Positions 52,846-60,692 of a stretch of 64,000 nucleotides of DNA are shown here, one piece after another. Numbering within the stretch: position 1 is the stretch's first letter; every line of letters begins with the position of its first letter. This DNA is from Flavobacterium kingsejongi (lineage in GTDB: Bacteria > Bacteroidota > Bacteroidia > Flavobacteriales > Flavobacteriaceae), in assembly GCF_003076475.1 (NCBI RefSeq), contig NZ_CP020919.1, forward strand, positions 310,001 to 374,000, read 5' to 3'. Position numbers and translations under genes: made by a program. The notes below the pieces were generated by a model. That model made no database searches and was not told where the DNA came from. It saw only the letters and a program-made list of their open reading frames with translations.

Positions 52846-54093
52846 TTATTCATCTCTTAATGCGATTATCGGTTTAATTTTTGCGGCGCGATATGCCGGA
52901 ATAAATCCTGCAAACGCTCCCGCAATTACCAGAATCAACAACGTTGTTATGGCAATATTAAAATCTACTTCAGGATGGTAGAAAAAATCACTTTGTACCA
53001 TTGGCCCAATGAACTCCCAAACGAGCATGCCCAAAAGCAAACCTGTAAATCCTGCAATAGTAGTCACGAAAACAGATTCCTGTAAGATCATCGTGATAAT
53101 AGATAATGGCGGTGCGCCTAATGCTTTTCGGATACCAATTTCCTTTGTGCGCTCTTTGACAATAATTAGCATAATATTCCCAACACCTACCACGCCGGCA
53201 ATAATAGTTAAAATCCCGACGGTCCAAAAGAAATACCGTATAATATCGGTCATCATATATACTTTTTTCGCCTCTTCCAATGAACTGTGAATTGTTATTG
53301 CCCCTTCATCATCCGGTGCTACAGTGTGGTTTTTACGTAACATGACACCCAATTGTTTTGCAAAAGCATCCGATTCGGCTACAGCCTGGTCGAACGAAGC
53401 CCTTTTCTCAAGTGTGTACGCAAGGCTACGGATGGTATCGCCAGCGCTAAATGCTTTCTGTGCTGTTGAAATGGGCAGAAACACCCTGCTTTCTTCCCGT
53501 TCCCCTCCCGGATCGGTAAATACACCAACAACGGTATACATCCCTCCAGCAATATTAATTTTTTGGCCTAAAGGCTGTTCTCCTTTTTTAAAGATATCAT
53601 TGGAGACTTTATTTCCGATTACGGCCGATTTTTCAAAATTCTTTAAATCGGAATAATTGATAAAACGGCCTTTTAGCATTCCTGCATTTTCGATAAACTG
53701 ATAATCAGGATGTACCCCTTCCACACGATACGTTCCGGTTTCTTTACCGAATACTACATTACCACTCCAGATACTGTATACGGAAGATTTATTCTCCAGA
53801 TTTTCTCCAAACTGGCGTACGGAGTTATCGAAATCGAGGTTATGCAATTGGATTCGCCTTCCCAAATTAAGGCCTTTGTATTCTTTTGTCGTTACATTCG
53901 TCCATACCGAAATCCGGTTAACGGCATCCTGCTCGAACTGTTTTTGAATTCCGTTTTCAATTCCCTTACCGGCACCTAATAAAATCACGAGGATAAAAAT
54001 CCCGGACGCAACCGAAACCCCCGTAAGGATTGTACGAAGTTTATTTTTAGATATGGCTTCAAAGATTTCCTGCCAGCGTTCAAGGTTAAACAT
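52846..54093 (-). CDS. MacB/FtsX-type ABC transporter permease (first)
   Basis: This 415-residue permease has the same plan as its neighbour: an N-terminal helix (LRTILTGVSVASGIFILVIL), a periplasmic domain (residues about 45-270), and three C-terminal helices. These include TVGILTIIAGVVGVGNIMLI and the RTKEIGIRKALGAPPLSI signature, and the chain ends PAYRAAKIKPIIALRDE. The gene's 5' end overlaps the ATPase gene by 8 nt, indicating translational coupling. MacB-type systems do not transport by a classic cavity but drive TolC-linked efflux mechanically. The substrate is unknown. Confidence 0.92.
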   Translation of the reverse strand: MFNLERWQEIFEAISKNKLRTILTGVSVASGIFILVILLGAGKGIENGIQKQFEQDAVNRISVWTNVTTKEYKGLNLGRRIQLHNLDFDNSVRQFGENLENKSSVYSIWSGNVVFGKETGTYRVEGVHPDYQFIENAGMLKGRFINYSDLKNFEKSAVIGNKVSNDIFKKGEQPLGQKINIAGGMYTVVGVFTDPGGEREESRVFLPISTAQKAFSAGDTIRSLAYTLEKRASFDQAVAESDAFAKQLGVMLRKNHTVAPDDEGAITIHSSLEEAKKVYMMTDIIRYFFWTVGILTIIAGVVGVGNIMLIIVKERTKEIGIRKALGAPPLSIITMILQESVFVTTIAGFTGLLLGMLVWEFIGPMVQSDFFYHPEVDFNIAITTLLILVIAGAFAGFIPAYRAAKIKPIIALRDE

Positions 54094-54787
54094 AGTTTGA
54101 GGCTCTGATTTGGGTTACAGGTTTATCTTCTATAATCAGTCCATCTTTGAGGTTGACAATTCGTTTGGTCATTTCTGCAATATCGGGCTCATGGGTAACG
54201 ATAAGAATGGTCTTTCCTTCATCATTAATCCCCTGTATCAGATCCATAACCTCATAGGAAGTCTTGGTGTCCAATGCCCCTGTAGGCTCATCAGCCAGCA
54301 AGACCTTAGGGTTTGAAGCCAGCGCACGGGCAATAGCTACCCGTTGTTTCTGCCCACCCGACATTTCATTTGGTAAATGATGCGACCATTGTGCGAGCCC
54401 TACTTTTTCGAGATAATGCATCGCAATGTCATTTCTTTCTGCTCTTTTAACGCCTTGATAATATAAGGGCAGTGCAACATTATCTAATGCACTTTTATAA
54501 TTGATCAAATTAAACGACTGGAAAATAAAACCTAAAAACTGGTTTCGGTATCGGGAAGCAATGGTTTCATTCAGATTTTTTATGGGAACATTATCGAGTA
54601 TATAGCTGCCACTATCTGCTTCGTCCAATATACCAATGATATTCAATAAGGTAGATTTACCCGATCCCGAAGATCCCATGATTGAAACCAGCTCTCCTTC
54701 TTTTACCGAAAAATTAATCCCCTTTAAAACATGGAGTTCTGTAGTGCCTGTCGTATAAGACTTGTGCAAATCTTTAATTTCAATCAT
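54086..54787 (-). CDS. ABC transporter ATP-binding protein (LolD/MacB-type)
   Basis: This 233-residue ATPase has Walker A GSSGSGKSTLLN, Q-loop FIFQSFNLI, signature MSGGQKQRVAIARAL, Walker B VLLADEPTGALD and the H-loop IVTHEPDIAEMT. These are the features of the MacB/LolD/FtsE group that pairs with FtsX-type permeases. It is the first gene of the operon ATPase - permease - permease - adaptor - TolC - adaptor, which runs to 47681. No convincing consensus promoter is seen in the divergent 273-nt spacer on this strand. Confidence 0.94.
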   Translation of the reverse strand: MIEIKDLHKSYTTGTTELHVLKGINFSVKEGELVSIMGSSGSGKSTLLNIIGILDEADSGSYILDNVPIKNLNETIASRYRNQFLGFIFQSFNLINYKSALDNVALPLYYQGVKRAERNDIAMHYLEKVGLAQWSHHLPNEMSGGQKQRVAIARALASNPKVLLADEPTGALDTKTSYEVMDLIQGINDEGKTILIVTHEPDIAEMTKRIVNLKDGLIIEDKPVTQIRASNYV

Positions 54788-54909
54788 ATTTGCTAATTTA
54801 GAGAGCTTCTATATTGGGATAAAAATAAAAAAATTTAATCATATTAAAGTTTAATATTGCGCTTAAATTGGTAGTCCTCTTCTTATGAACTATTAATTCT
54901 TCATATTAG

Positions 54910-54917
54910 TATCTTTG
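54910..54917 (+). promoter_or_regulatory. Distal -7 element in the DUF4403 upstream region
   Basis: TATCTTTG matches TAnnTTTG, about 144 nt before the DUF4403 start. No -33 TTG is evident. A tiny ORF (ATG CAA AAA AAA TAA, near 54951) follows it; I assign it no function. Confidence 0.3.
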
Positions 54918-55033
54918 GCTAACGAATTGTTACAAGACCAACAGTATAAAATGCAAAAAAAATAAAATTAACCGATTCATTGATTATTAAAATTATTTTT
55001 GGAGACCGCGCATATTATTCAAACTTCTTCTGC

Positions 55034-55041
55034 TACTTTTG
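55034..55041 (+). promoter_or_regulatory. Proximal -7 element of the DUF4403 gene
   Basis: TACTTTTG matches TAnnTTTG, 19 nt before the ATG at 55061, giving a short leader. No TTG at the -33 distance. Confidence 0.45.
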
Positions 55042-55060
55042 CGCTATCAAATCCTTTCAA

Positions 55061-56446
55061 ATGAAATGCATAGCGCTCTTATTTACAGTCCTGCTATTTT
55101 CAGGCTGTTCTGTTACACAAAAAATTGATACGGTAAAACCCGAACCCGATACTACGGGTGTGATTGCTTATGAAACTGAAACGTCCTTTATCAACATGCC
55201 AGTTTCTATCAAACTCAAAGACATCGCATTCCAGACCAACAAAATCCTAAATGGCCTCATCTATGAAGATAATAACATTACTGATGATGCCCTGGAACTT
55301 AAAATCTGGAAGCAGGCACCTATAGAAATCAAAGAAGAAAATGGAAAGATAAAAACCATTTTACCACTGAAAATACTCGCTAAATACCGTTATGGCACCC
55401 AGGCATTTGGTGTTTCAATGTATGACACACGTGAATTCAATATGAATGGAGTGATAACTCTGGTTAGTGACATCAATCTGAGCAACTGGAAAGTCCAGAC
55501 CACAACTTCCTTAAAGACGCTGGACTGGAAAGAAAGCCCTTCCATAAACATTGCCGGAAAAAGTGTTGCCATTACCTACCTGATGAATCCAGCGATACGC
55601 ATTTTTAAATCAAAATTGGAAAAGACAATCGATGACGCCATGAAAAAATCCATGGATTTCAAACCCAATGTCATGGATGCTTTGGCAAAAATTTCAAACC
55701 CGGTAGAAATGAGTGCCGCTTATGAATCCTGGTTACGCCTTGTACCCCTGGAACTCTATTCCACTGATGCCGTATTAAAAAAAGATGTGATCACCATGGA
55801 AATGGGGCTCAAATGCAATATGGAAACGTTTATTGGCCAGCAGCCAAAGAACAATTTCGACAAAGACAAAATTATATTGAAGCCTGTAACAAAAATGCCT
55901 AATGAGATTACTGCCAATATTGCTGCTATTTCTACTTATGCAGATGCGGCAAAAATCATGAACAAGAACTTCCAGGGACAGGAGTTTGGTTCCGGAAGCA
56001 AAAAAGTAAAAGTCTTAAATGTTGATTTATGGCAGAAAGACAGCAAGATGATTATTGCGCTTCAATTATCAGGCTCGTTGAACGGAACCATTTACCTCGC
56101 CGGATACCCACAATACAACAGCCTTACGAAAGAAATTTATTTTGATCAGCTGGACTATGTAGTCGACACCAAAAGCCGCCTGATTAAAACAGCAAACTGG
56201 CTGGCACAAGGAATGATTTTACGAAAAATGCAGGAGAGCTGCCGTTATTCTATACAACCCAACCTGGAAGAAGGAAAGGCGAATATGATGAAGTACCTAT
56301 CCAACTATTCCCCTATGCCTGGTGTTTTCATCAATGGAAAATCAGACGGAATCGAATTCAAAAAAATCAAGCTTACTTCCAATGCGATCATTGCATTCCT
56401 TTCGATCAAAGGAAAAATAAATGTCAGTATTGATGGGTTGCAATAA
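55061..56446 (+). CDS. DUF4403-family lipoprotein
   Basis: This 461-residue protein has the start chosen at 55061, giving a lipoprotein signal MKCIALLFTVLLFSGC with the lipidated Cys at residue 16; the in-frame upstream codon at 54980 would bury it. The sequence matches my recollection of DUF4403: SFINMPVSIKLKDIAFQTNK near the mature N terminus, IWKQAPIEIKEENGKIKTIL, and a repeated half with YLAGYPQYNSLTKEIYFDQL near the C terminus. The long beta-rich two-half layout could be a TULIP-like lipid-binding fold. That fold is speculative. It is transcribed alone, divergent from the efflux operon. Confidence 0.78.
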   Translation: MKCIALLFTVLLFSGCSVTQKIDTVKPEPDTTGVIAYETETSFINMPVSIKLKDIAFQTNKILNGLIYEDNNITDDALELKIWKQAPIEIKEENGKIKTILPLKILAKYRYGTQAFGVSMYDTREFNMNGVITLVSDINLSNWKVQTTTSLKTLDWKESPSINIAGKSVAITYLMNPAIRIFKSKLEKTIDDAMKKSMDFKPNVMDALAKISNPVEMSAAYESWLRLVPLELYSTDAVLKKDVITMEMGLKCNMETFIGQQPKNNFDKDKIILKPVTKMPNEITANIAAISTYADAAKIMNKNFQGQEFGSGSKKVKVLNVDLWQKDSKMIIALQLSGSLNGTIYLAGYPQYNSLTKEIYFDQLDYVVDTKSRLIKTANWLAQGMILRKMQESCRYSIQPNLEEGKANMMKYLSNYSPMPGVFINGKSDGIEFKKIKLTSNAIIAFLSIKGKINVSIDGLQ

Positions 56447-56465
56447 TCCATCAGGCATAAAAAAA

Positions 56466-56495
56466 GGGCGAATTTTATAAATTCGCCCCTTTTTT
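56466..56495. terminator. Bidirectional terminator between the DUF4403 gene and the SCO cluster
   Basis: GGGCGAATT (56466-56474) and AATTCGCCC (56480-56488) form a perfect 9-bp stem with a TTATA loop; six T follow on plus, and an A-run on the other side supplies a T-tail on minus. The flanking genes converge. Confidence 0.92.
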
Positions 56496-56511
56496 ATGTG
56501 GTCATTTCAGT

Positions 56512-56721
56512 TTATACTTTTGCCTTTCTTATCCTGTAGATTACAAAACCAATCAAGCCTACGAGTATATAAGGAAAAGCCATCAGGTATACTATTCCGT
56601 CATTAACCGATTCTGCTTTCACACCGCCTTCTTCCGTTTCCAATACAGCACGGCACATGGCACATTGGGCATTGGAAGTCATTGAAATCAGATACAGGGC
56701 TACTATATAGAGATACTTCAT
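56512..56721 (-). CDS. Small two-helix membrane protein with CAMC motif
   Basis: This 69-residue protein has a signal or first helix MKYLYIVALYLISMTSNAQ, then CAMCRAVLETEEGGVKAESV with a C-x-x-C pair right after the cleavage or membrane border. A second transmembrane helix (LMAFPYILVGLIGFVIYRI) and a basic tail follow. It is the last gene of the DUF420-SCO cluster, 28 nt after DUF420. The vicinal cysteines and the company of SCO suggest a role in copper or cytochrome oxidase assembly, as an inference from context. I do not recognise a named family. Confidence 0.75.
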   Translation of the reverse strand: MKYLYIVALYLISMTSNAQCAMCRAVLETEEGGVKAESVNDGIVYLMAFPYILVGLIGFVIYRIRKAKV

Positions 56722-56749
56722 GATAGATAAATGCTTTTAAAATTTCTAT

Positions 56750-57292
56750 TTATTGTATGTAATACGGTGAAATCATCAAATACACAATTACACCTGTGAT
56801 AGCAACATAAAGCCAAATTGGAAAGGTGATACGTGCTATTTTACGGTGCCTGTCAAAACGTTGTGCCAAAGCCCTCACATAACTGATCAGGACCAATGGA
56901 ATAATGATAATAGATAAAATGATATGGGTAATCAGGATCAGAAAATACACTAAGCGCATCGTTCCTTCTCCACCATATTTGGTTGATTCCGATGTCATGT
57001 GGTAAGCAACATACATCCCGAGAAAAGCTACAGATAGCGCGATAGCCGTTTTCATCAGATTTTGATGCAACTGCACCTTTTTATTTTTAATTGCCCAAAA
57101 TGCCAGCAGCAACACCACTGCAGTAATCCCGTTTATCGTTGCGTATATTGGAGGCAGAAAGGTCAATGGTTTTACATCAAAACCAAAGTCTTTTAACTTT
57201 ACAAAGAAAAGAATGGCAACTACTACCGGAATTGCAATCGATAAGACTGCGATCCAAACATTATACTTTTTTTCAATTGCTGAATTTTCCAT
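56750..57292 (-). CDS. DUF420 membrane protein
   Basis: This 180-residue protein has five hydrophobic segments (YNVWIAVLSIAIPVVVAILF, PIYATINGITAVVLLLAFWA, KTAIALSVAFLGMYVAYHMT, VYFLILITHIILSIIIIPLV, ITFPIWLYVAITGVIVYLMI). DUF420/CtaM-like proteins accompany cytochrome oxidase genes in many bacteria and are thought to help in its assembly. Here the gene starts 1 nt after the SCO gene stop, so translation is coupled. Conserved His residues in helices (MYVAYHMT, LITHII) fit a heme or metal-handling role, as an inference. Confidence 0.88.
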   Translation of the reverse strand: MENSAIEKKYNVWIAVLSIAIPVVVAILFFVKLKDFGFDVKPLTFLPPIYATINGITAVVLLLAFWAIKNKKVQLHQNLMKTAIALSVAFLGMYVAYHMTSESTKYGGEGTMRLVYFLILITHIILSIIIIPLVLISYVRALAQRFDRHRKIARITFPIWLYVAITGVIVYLMISPYYIQ

Positions 57293-57293
57293 A

Positions 57294-57986
57294 TTATTCT
57301 GCTAATAATTTTCTGATATCTTCTTTAATCATGGCAAGGCCTTTCTTTTCAATCCCATCATAATACACTATAGGATTGCCAAATTCGTCTTTGCGGCATC
57401 GGATATTGCCTTTTTTATCAACCAAAGCAAACAGTCCCGAGTGTTCGAATCCACCTGCTACTTTCGAATTCTGACCGGTATAAATATTAAATCCTTTGTT
57501 GGATAAATCATGAATGTACTCCTGATCACCCGTCAGGAAATTCCAGTCTTTGGATTTCACTCCTAAATCCTGAGCATGTTTTTTCAAAACTTCCGGAGTA
57601 TCAAATTCAGGATTAATGGTAATGGACACAATTCCAAATTGTGGGTTGTTATAAAACAAATCATCAATCACCCTCATATTCTGGTTCATAATCGGGCAAA
57701 TGGTCGGACAGGTCGAAAAGAAAAATTCTACTAAAAACACTTTACCCTGGTAGTCTTTATTGGATATACGCTGGTTGTCCTGATTGGTCAGTATAAACTG
57801 AGGTACTGGACCTACAGTATATAAATCACTGGCTTTATTGACTGATTTTTCATCCGGTCCAATTTTATTCAACCGATCGCCCTGAACCACTTCATGATTC
57901 TGGAGCCTGCTTATAATTTTAGGGATGGCATAAATTCCAAAAATCAATATGATAAATGAAATTCCGATGTATGATTTATTCTTCAT
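57294..57986 (-). CDS. SCO1/SenC-family copper chaperone
   Basis: This 230-residue protein has an N-terminal membrane anchor (SYIGISFIILIFGIYAIPKI) and a periplasmic thioredoxin-like domain. The copper ligands are complete: Cys93 and Cys97 in FFFSTCPTICPIM and the distal His182 in GGFEHSGLFALVDKKG. SCO proteins deliver copper to the CuA site of cytochrome c oxidase subunit II. The gene sits 10 nt after a Cys-less relative and 1 nt before DUF420. Confidence 0.95.
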   Translation of the reverse strand: MKNKSYIGISFIILIFGIYAIPKIISRLQNHEVVQGDRLNKIGPDEKSVNKASDLYTVGPVPQFILTNQDNQRISNKDYQGKVFLVEFFFSTCPTICPIMNQNMRVIDDLFYNNPQFGIVSITINPEFDTPEVLKKHAQDLGVKSKDWNFLTGDQEYIHDLSNKGFNIYTGQNSKVAGGFEHSGLFALVDKKGNIRCRKDEFGNPIVYYDGIEKKGLAMIKEDIRKLLAE

Positions 57987-57996
57987 AATACATTAT

Positions 57997-58638
57997 TTAA
58001 ATCTGTCTGTCTGCATTATTTTTTTTCAATGCCAATCGGTATTCCGCCAGAATGATTTTCACATCATCCATCATAACATTGTTTAATTCGGAAGGATAAA
58101 AGCTATTGTAGCCTTCAAGATAGTTTGTAGCTTCTTTCCTGCCTCTTAGGTTTCGGTCTTTATCTACAATATAAACGTTGGGAGTACCGGTTTTGGAATC
58201 CAGCACATCCTTTTTAAGATTCAGGCTCTTATAATAGGCCTGGATTTCTTCGGGGCTGGCAAATACAAAATTCCATTTGGAAGTATCGGTAAAAGCACCT
58301 AATTCCGTCAGTAACTGCTTTGCCTGGGCTTCAGTACCTATAGGAGCTACCATTACAAATTGAAAATCCTTAAACTCATAATAATTTTTATAGATCTTCT
58401 GATTGAGGTTAAAAGAATTGCCTTTATTGTGTATGAGGTCCTGTCCTAAAAATCCCAAAATGGTAATCTTCTTATCAAGGGTTACCGGATTACCCGACAG
58501 GGAAGCCCATTGGTTAACATCTGCAATTTTAGGGGTGATAGTCGGCAATTTACCGAAGTTATTGACACCGGAAGCAAAAAAAAGATAGGCGACAATAGGA
58601 AGTACAAACAATATAAAAAGGACAAAAAACTTTTTCAT
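57997..58638 (-). CDS. Membrane-anchored SCO-like protein lacking the copper-binding cysteines
   Basis: This 213-residue protein has an N-terminal anchor (FFVLFILFVLPIVAYLFFAS) and a thioredoxin-like domain. The C-terminal half reads NVYIVDKDRNLRGRK, close in pattern to the SCO motif FALVDKKGNIRCRK of its neighbour. Where SCO has CPTIC, this protein has ITILGFLGQDLIHNKGN, with no cysteine anywhere in the chain. I read it as a degenerate SCO paralogue that cannot bind copper in the usual way. It is the first gene of the SCO cluster and starts just after the cox terminator. Confidence 0.75.
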   Translation of the reverse strand: MKKFFVLFILFVLPIVAYLFFASGVNNFGKLPTITPKIADVNQWASLSGNPVTLDKKITILGFLGQDLIHNKGNSFNLNQKIYKNYYEFKDFQFVMVAPIGTEAQAKQLLTELGAFTDTSKWNFVFASPEEIQAYYKSLNLKKDVLDSKTGTPNVYIVDKDRNLRGRKEATNYLEGYNSFYPSELNNVMMDDVKIILAEYRLALKKNNADRQI

Positions 58639-58674
58639 TTGAAGGTGTAAAAAATATAGTGCAAAAATAAAAAA

Positions 58675-58699
58675 AGACGGTGAGATACCGTCTTTTTTT
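58675..58699. terminator. Terminator between the cox operon and the SCO cluster
   Basis: AGACGGT (58675-58681) and ACCGTCT (58687-58693) form a 7-bp stem with a GAGAT loop; an A-run before and T-run after provide T-tails in either direction. It terminates the minus-strand cox operon 17 nt after its last stop. A TATTTTTG -7 element on minus (58669-58662) follows it, before the SCO-like gene start at 58638. Confidence 0.88.
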
Positions 58700-58715
58700 G
58701 TGATTTAATATGTAG

Positions 58716-59066
58716 TTAAAAAACCCACTTAAACTGTGAATTATGATACACACCAAAAATATAATTACCTTCAACTAGTAAGATGAACACTAAATAGATA
58801 ATTAAGAATACCAAAGGGGCCACAACGGACCATCTGAAACTACTTTTTTCTCCTTCTAAGTGCATAAATGCCCACATAATATAATATGCTTTAACCACTG
58901 TCAGGATAATGAATATCCAGTTCAACAGGTGGAGATGAAGAAAGTCTGTGTTATGTAAAAATGGAGGTTTAACAATCCCCAGGAAAACTTCAACGATAGT
59001 GATCACAGATAAAATTGCGAAAACATACCAAATTCTTTTTGTATTAGAAACGTGCTCGTGTGCCAT
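58716..59066 (-). CDS. Cytochrome c oxidase subunit IV family protein
   Basis: This 116-residue protein has three transmembrane segments (IWYVFAILSVITIVEVFLGI, LNWIFIILTVVKAYYIMWAF, VVAPLVFLIIYLVFILLVEG). The motif VKAYYIMWAFMHLEGEKSSF is the usual fingerprint of the prokaryotic COX4/CyoD-like subunit. It stabilises the heme-copper oxidase complex. It is the last gene of ctaB - COX3 - COX3 - COX4. Confidence 0.93.
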   Translation of the reverse strand: MAHEHVSNTKRIWYVFAILSVITIVEVFLGIVKPPFLHNTDFLHLHLLNWIFIILTVVKAYYIMWAFMHLEGEKSSFRWSVVAPLVFLIIYLVFILLVEGNYIFGVYHNSQFKWVF

Positions 59067-59086
59067 GATTATTACTTTTCAAATAA

Positions 59087-60067
59087 TTAAACTAAATAGA
59101 AGAATGTGAATACGAATACCCATACTAAATCCACAAAGTGCCAGTATAGTCCTACTTTTTCAACCATCTCATAACTCCTTCTTTTCTCATATGTTCCTAC
59201 AAGAACATTAAAGAAAATAATAATATTGATCATAACTCCTGTAAATACGTGGAATCCGTGAAATCCAGTAATGAAGAAAAAGAAGTTAGCGAACGTTTTA
59301 TTACCATATTCATTTCGGATCAGGTTTGCACCTTCCACCACATATTTCGCATCTTTCAATTTCTCAATTGATTCAGCTCTGCTCAATACTGTTTTTTTCT
59401 TGTCTTTATTCAAAACCTCAGTACGGATCAAAACGTCTGGATGTGCTTTGAATCCTTCCACTACTTCTGCAATGGTATACGAAGGTAAAGTACCGCTTTC
59501 GCTGGTAAACCAAAGTCCTTTATCACGGGTATCCTGTACACGCTCATGAGGAATGGAAGCTGCGAAATCAGCTAATGCTACTCTTTTGCCATTCGTATCT
59601 ACGAATTGAAGGATAGCCCCACCTTTAGTTTCAATAGCACCATATTCTCCTTTGATAAAGTTTTTCCACTCCCAGGCTTGTGACCCTAAGAATATCAAAC
59701 CACCAATAATGGTAAGAAACATGTAAATTACTACTTTATTCTTTTTCATATGATGACCTGCATCAACGGCCAAAACCATTGTTACAGACGAAAATATCAG
59801 AATAAAAGTCATCAATGCCACATAGTACATCGGTGCATCTGTTCCGTGCATGAACGGAAAGTGATTAAACACCTCGTCGGCAATAGGCCAGGTTCCAATG
59901 AATTTAAATCTTGTAAATCCGTATGCAGCTAAAAATCCTGCGAAGGTTAATGCATCTGTTACGATGAAAAACCACATCATCATTTTACCATAGCTTGCTC
60001 CTAACGGCTCGTTTCCGCCGCCCCAAGTTTTGCCTTCAGCACTTATTGTAGTAACTGTCGCTCCCAT
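59087..60067 (-). CDS. Cytochrome c oxidase subunit III with large inter-helix insertion
   Basis: This 326-residue subunit is much longer than the roughly 200-residue compact form. Helices before and after are standard COX3 (GKMMMWFFIVTDALTFAGFL, APMYYVALMTFILIFSSVTM, FFFFITGFHGFHVFTGVMIN, GLYWHFVDLVWVFVFTFFYL, with the H-x-x-H/H-V-F-T-G and W-H-F-V-D motifs). Between about residues 138 and 257 lies a hydrophilic insertion of about 120 residues (NFIKGEYGAIETKGGAIL, then GLWFTSESGTLPSYTIAE and a K/E-rich helix) that should sit outside the membrane. The subunit supports the catalytic subunit I; subunits I and II are not in this window. Confidence 0.93.
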   Translation of the reverse strand: MGATVTTISAEGKTWGGGNEPLGASYGKMMMWFFIVTDALTFAGFLAAYGFTRFKFIGTWPIADEVFNHFPFMHGTDAPMYYVALMTFILIFSSVTMVLAVDAGHHMKKNKVVIYMFLTIIGGLIFLGSQAWEWKNFIKGEYGAIETKGGAILQFVDTNGKRVALADFAASIPHERVQDTRDKGLWFTSESGTLPSYTIAEVVEGFKAHPDVLIRTEVLNKDKKKTVLSRAESIEKLKDAKYVVEGANLIRNEYGNKTFANFFFFITGFHGFHVFTGVMINIIIFFNVLVGTYEKRRSYEMVEKVGLYWHFVDLVWVFVFTFFYLV

Positions 60068-60108
60068 AAAAGTTATTAATTTAAAGTTTTCAAATTTACG
60101 TTTTTTTC

Positions 60109-60690
60109 TTATTTAATAAAATATAAAAATAAAAACAAATATACCCACAATATATCCAGAAAGTGCCAAAAGATCGCACCAAGCTCAATACCAAGCGTTT
60201 GACGCGAGTTGTATTTTTGTTTAAAATGATTATAAATTATAACTAAAAGCGAAATCAATCCCCCAAAAAGGTGTAAAAAATGCACAATTACAAATATATA
60301 AAGGAAAGAAATCTTCACATTACTGGTGGTACCGGTAAGATTATAGCCATTTGCCACTAGCTGGCTAAATCCCATAAGTTGCAGGTACACAAACGACAGC
60401 CCAAGTCCCAGGGTCAATAACAGGTAAGTTGTCGTAAGACTGCGCTTATCCTGTTTGATGGCTTTTTTAGCCAACATAAAAGTAACACTACTAATAATAA
60501 TAACAATAGTACTCGCCAGGAATGCAGAAGGCATTTCCAGGTCTTTAAGCCAGTCCGGCCTTGATTTACTCACAACATAAGCACTCGTCAAGCCTGCAAA
60601 AAGCATTGACATACTCATAATACCGAACCACAAAATCATTTTTAATGAGCTATTCTTTCTATCGTTATGCTCTTTAATTGTCATCTCCAT
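60109..60690 (-). CDS. Cytochrome c oxidase subunit III (compact form)
   Basis: This 193-residue membrane protein has about five helices: LKMILWFGIMSMSMLFAGLT, AFLASTIVIIISSVTFMLAK, TTTYLLLTLGLGLSFVYLQL, NVKISFLYIFVIVHFLHLFG and IELGAIFWHFLDILWVYLFL. The motif HFLHLFGG and the C-terminal FWHFLDILWVYLF mark it as a heme-copper oxidase subunit III paralogue without the insertion seen in the next gene. The pairing of a compact and a long COX3 in tandem is characteristic of this locus. It starts 2 nt after the ctaB stop. Confidence 0.93.
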   Translation of the reverse strand: MEMTIKEHNDRKNSSLKMILWFGIMSMSMLFAGLTSAYVVSKSRPDWLKDLEMPSAFLASTIVIIISSVTFMLAKKAIKQDKRSLTTTYLLLTLGLGLSFVYLQLMGFSQLVANGYNLTGTTSNVKISFLYIFVIVHFLHLFGGLISLLVIIYNHFKQKYNSRQTLGIELGAIFWHFLDILWVYLFLFLYFIK

Positions 60691-60692
60691 AA

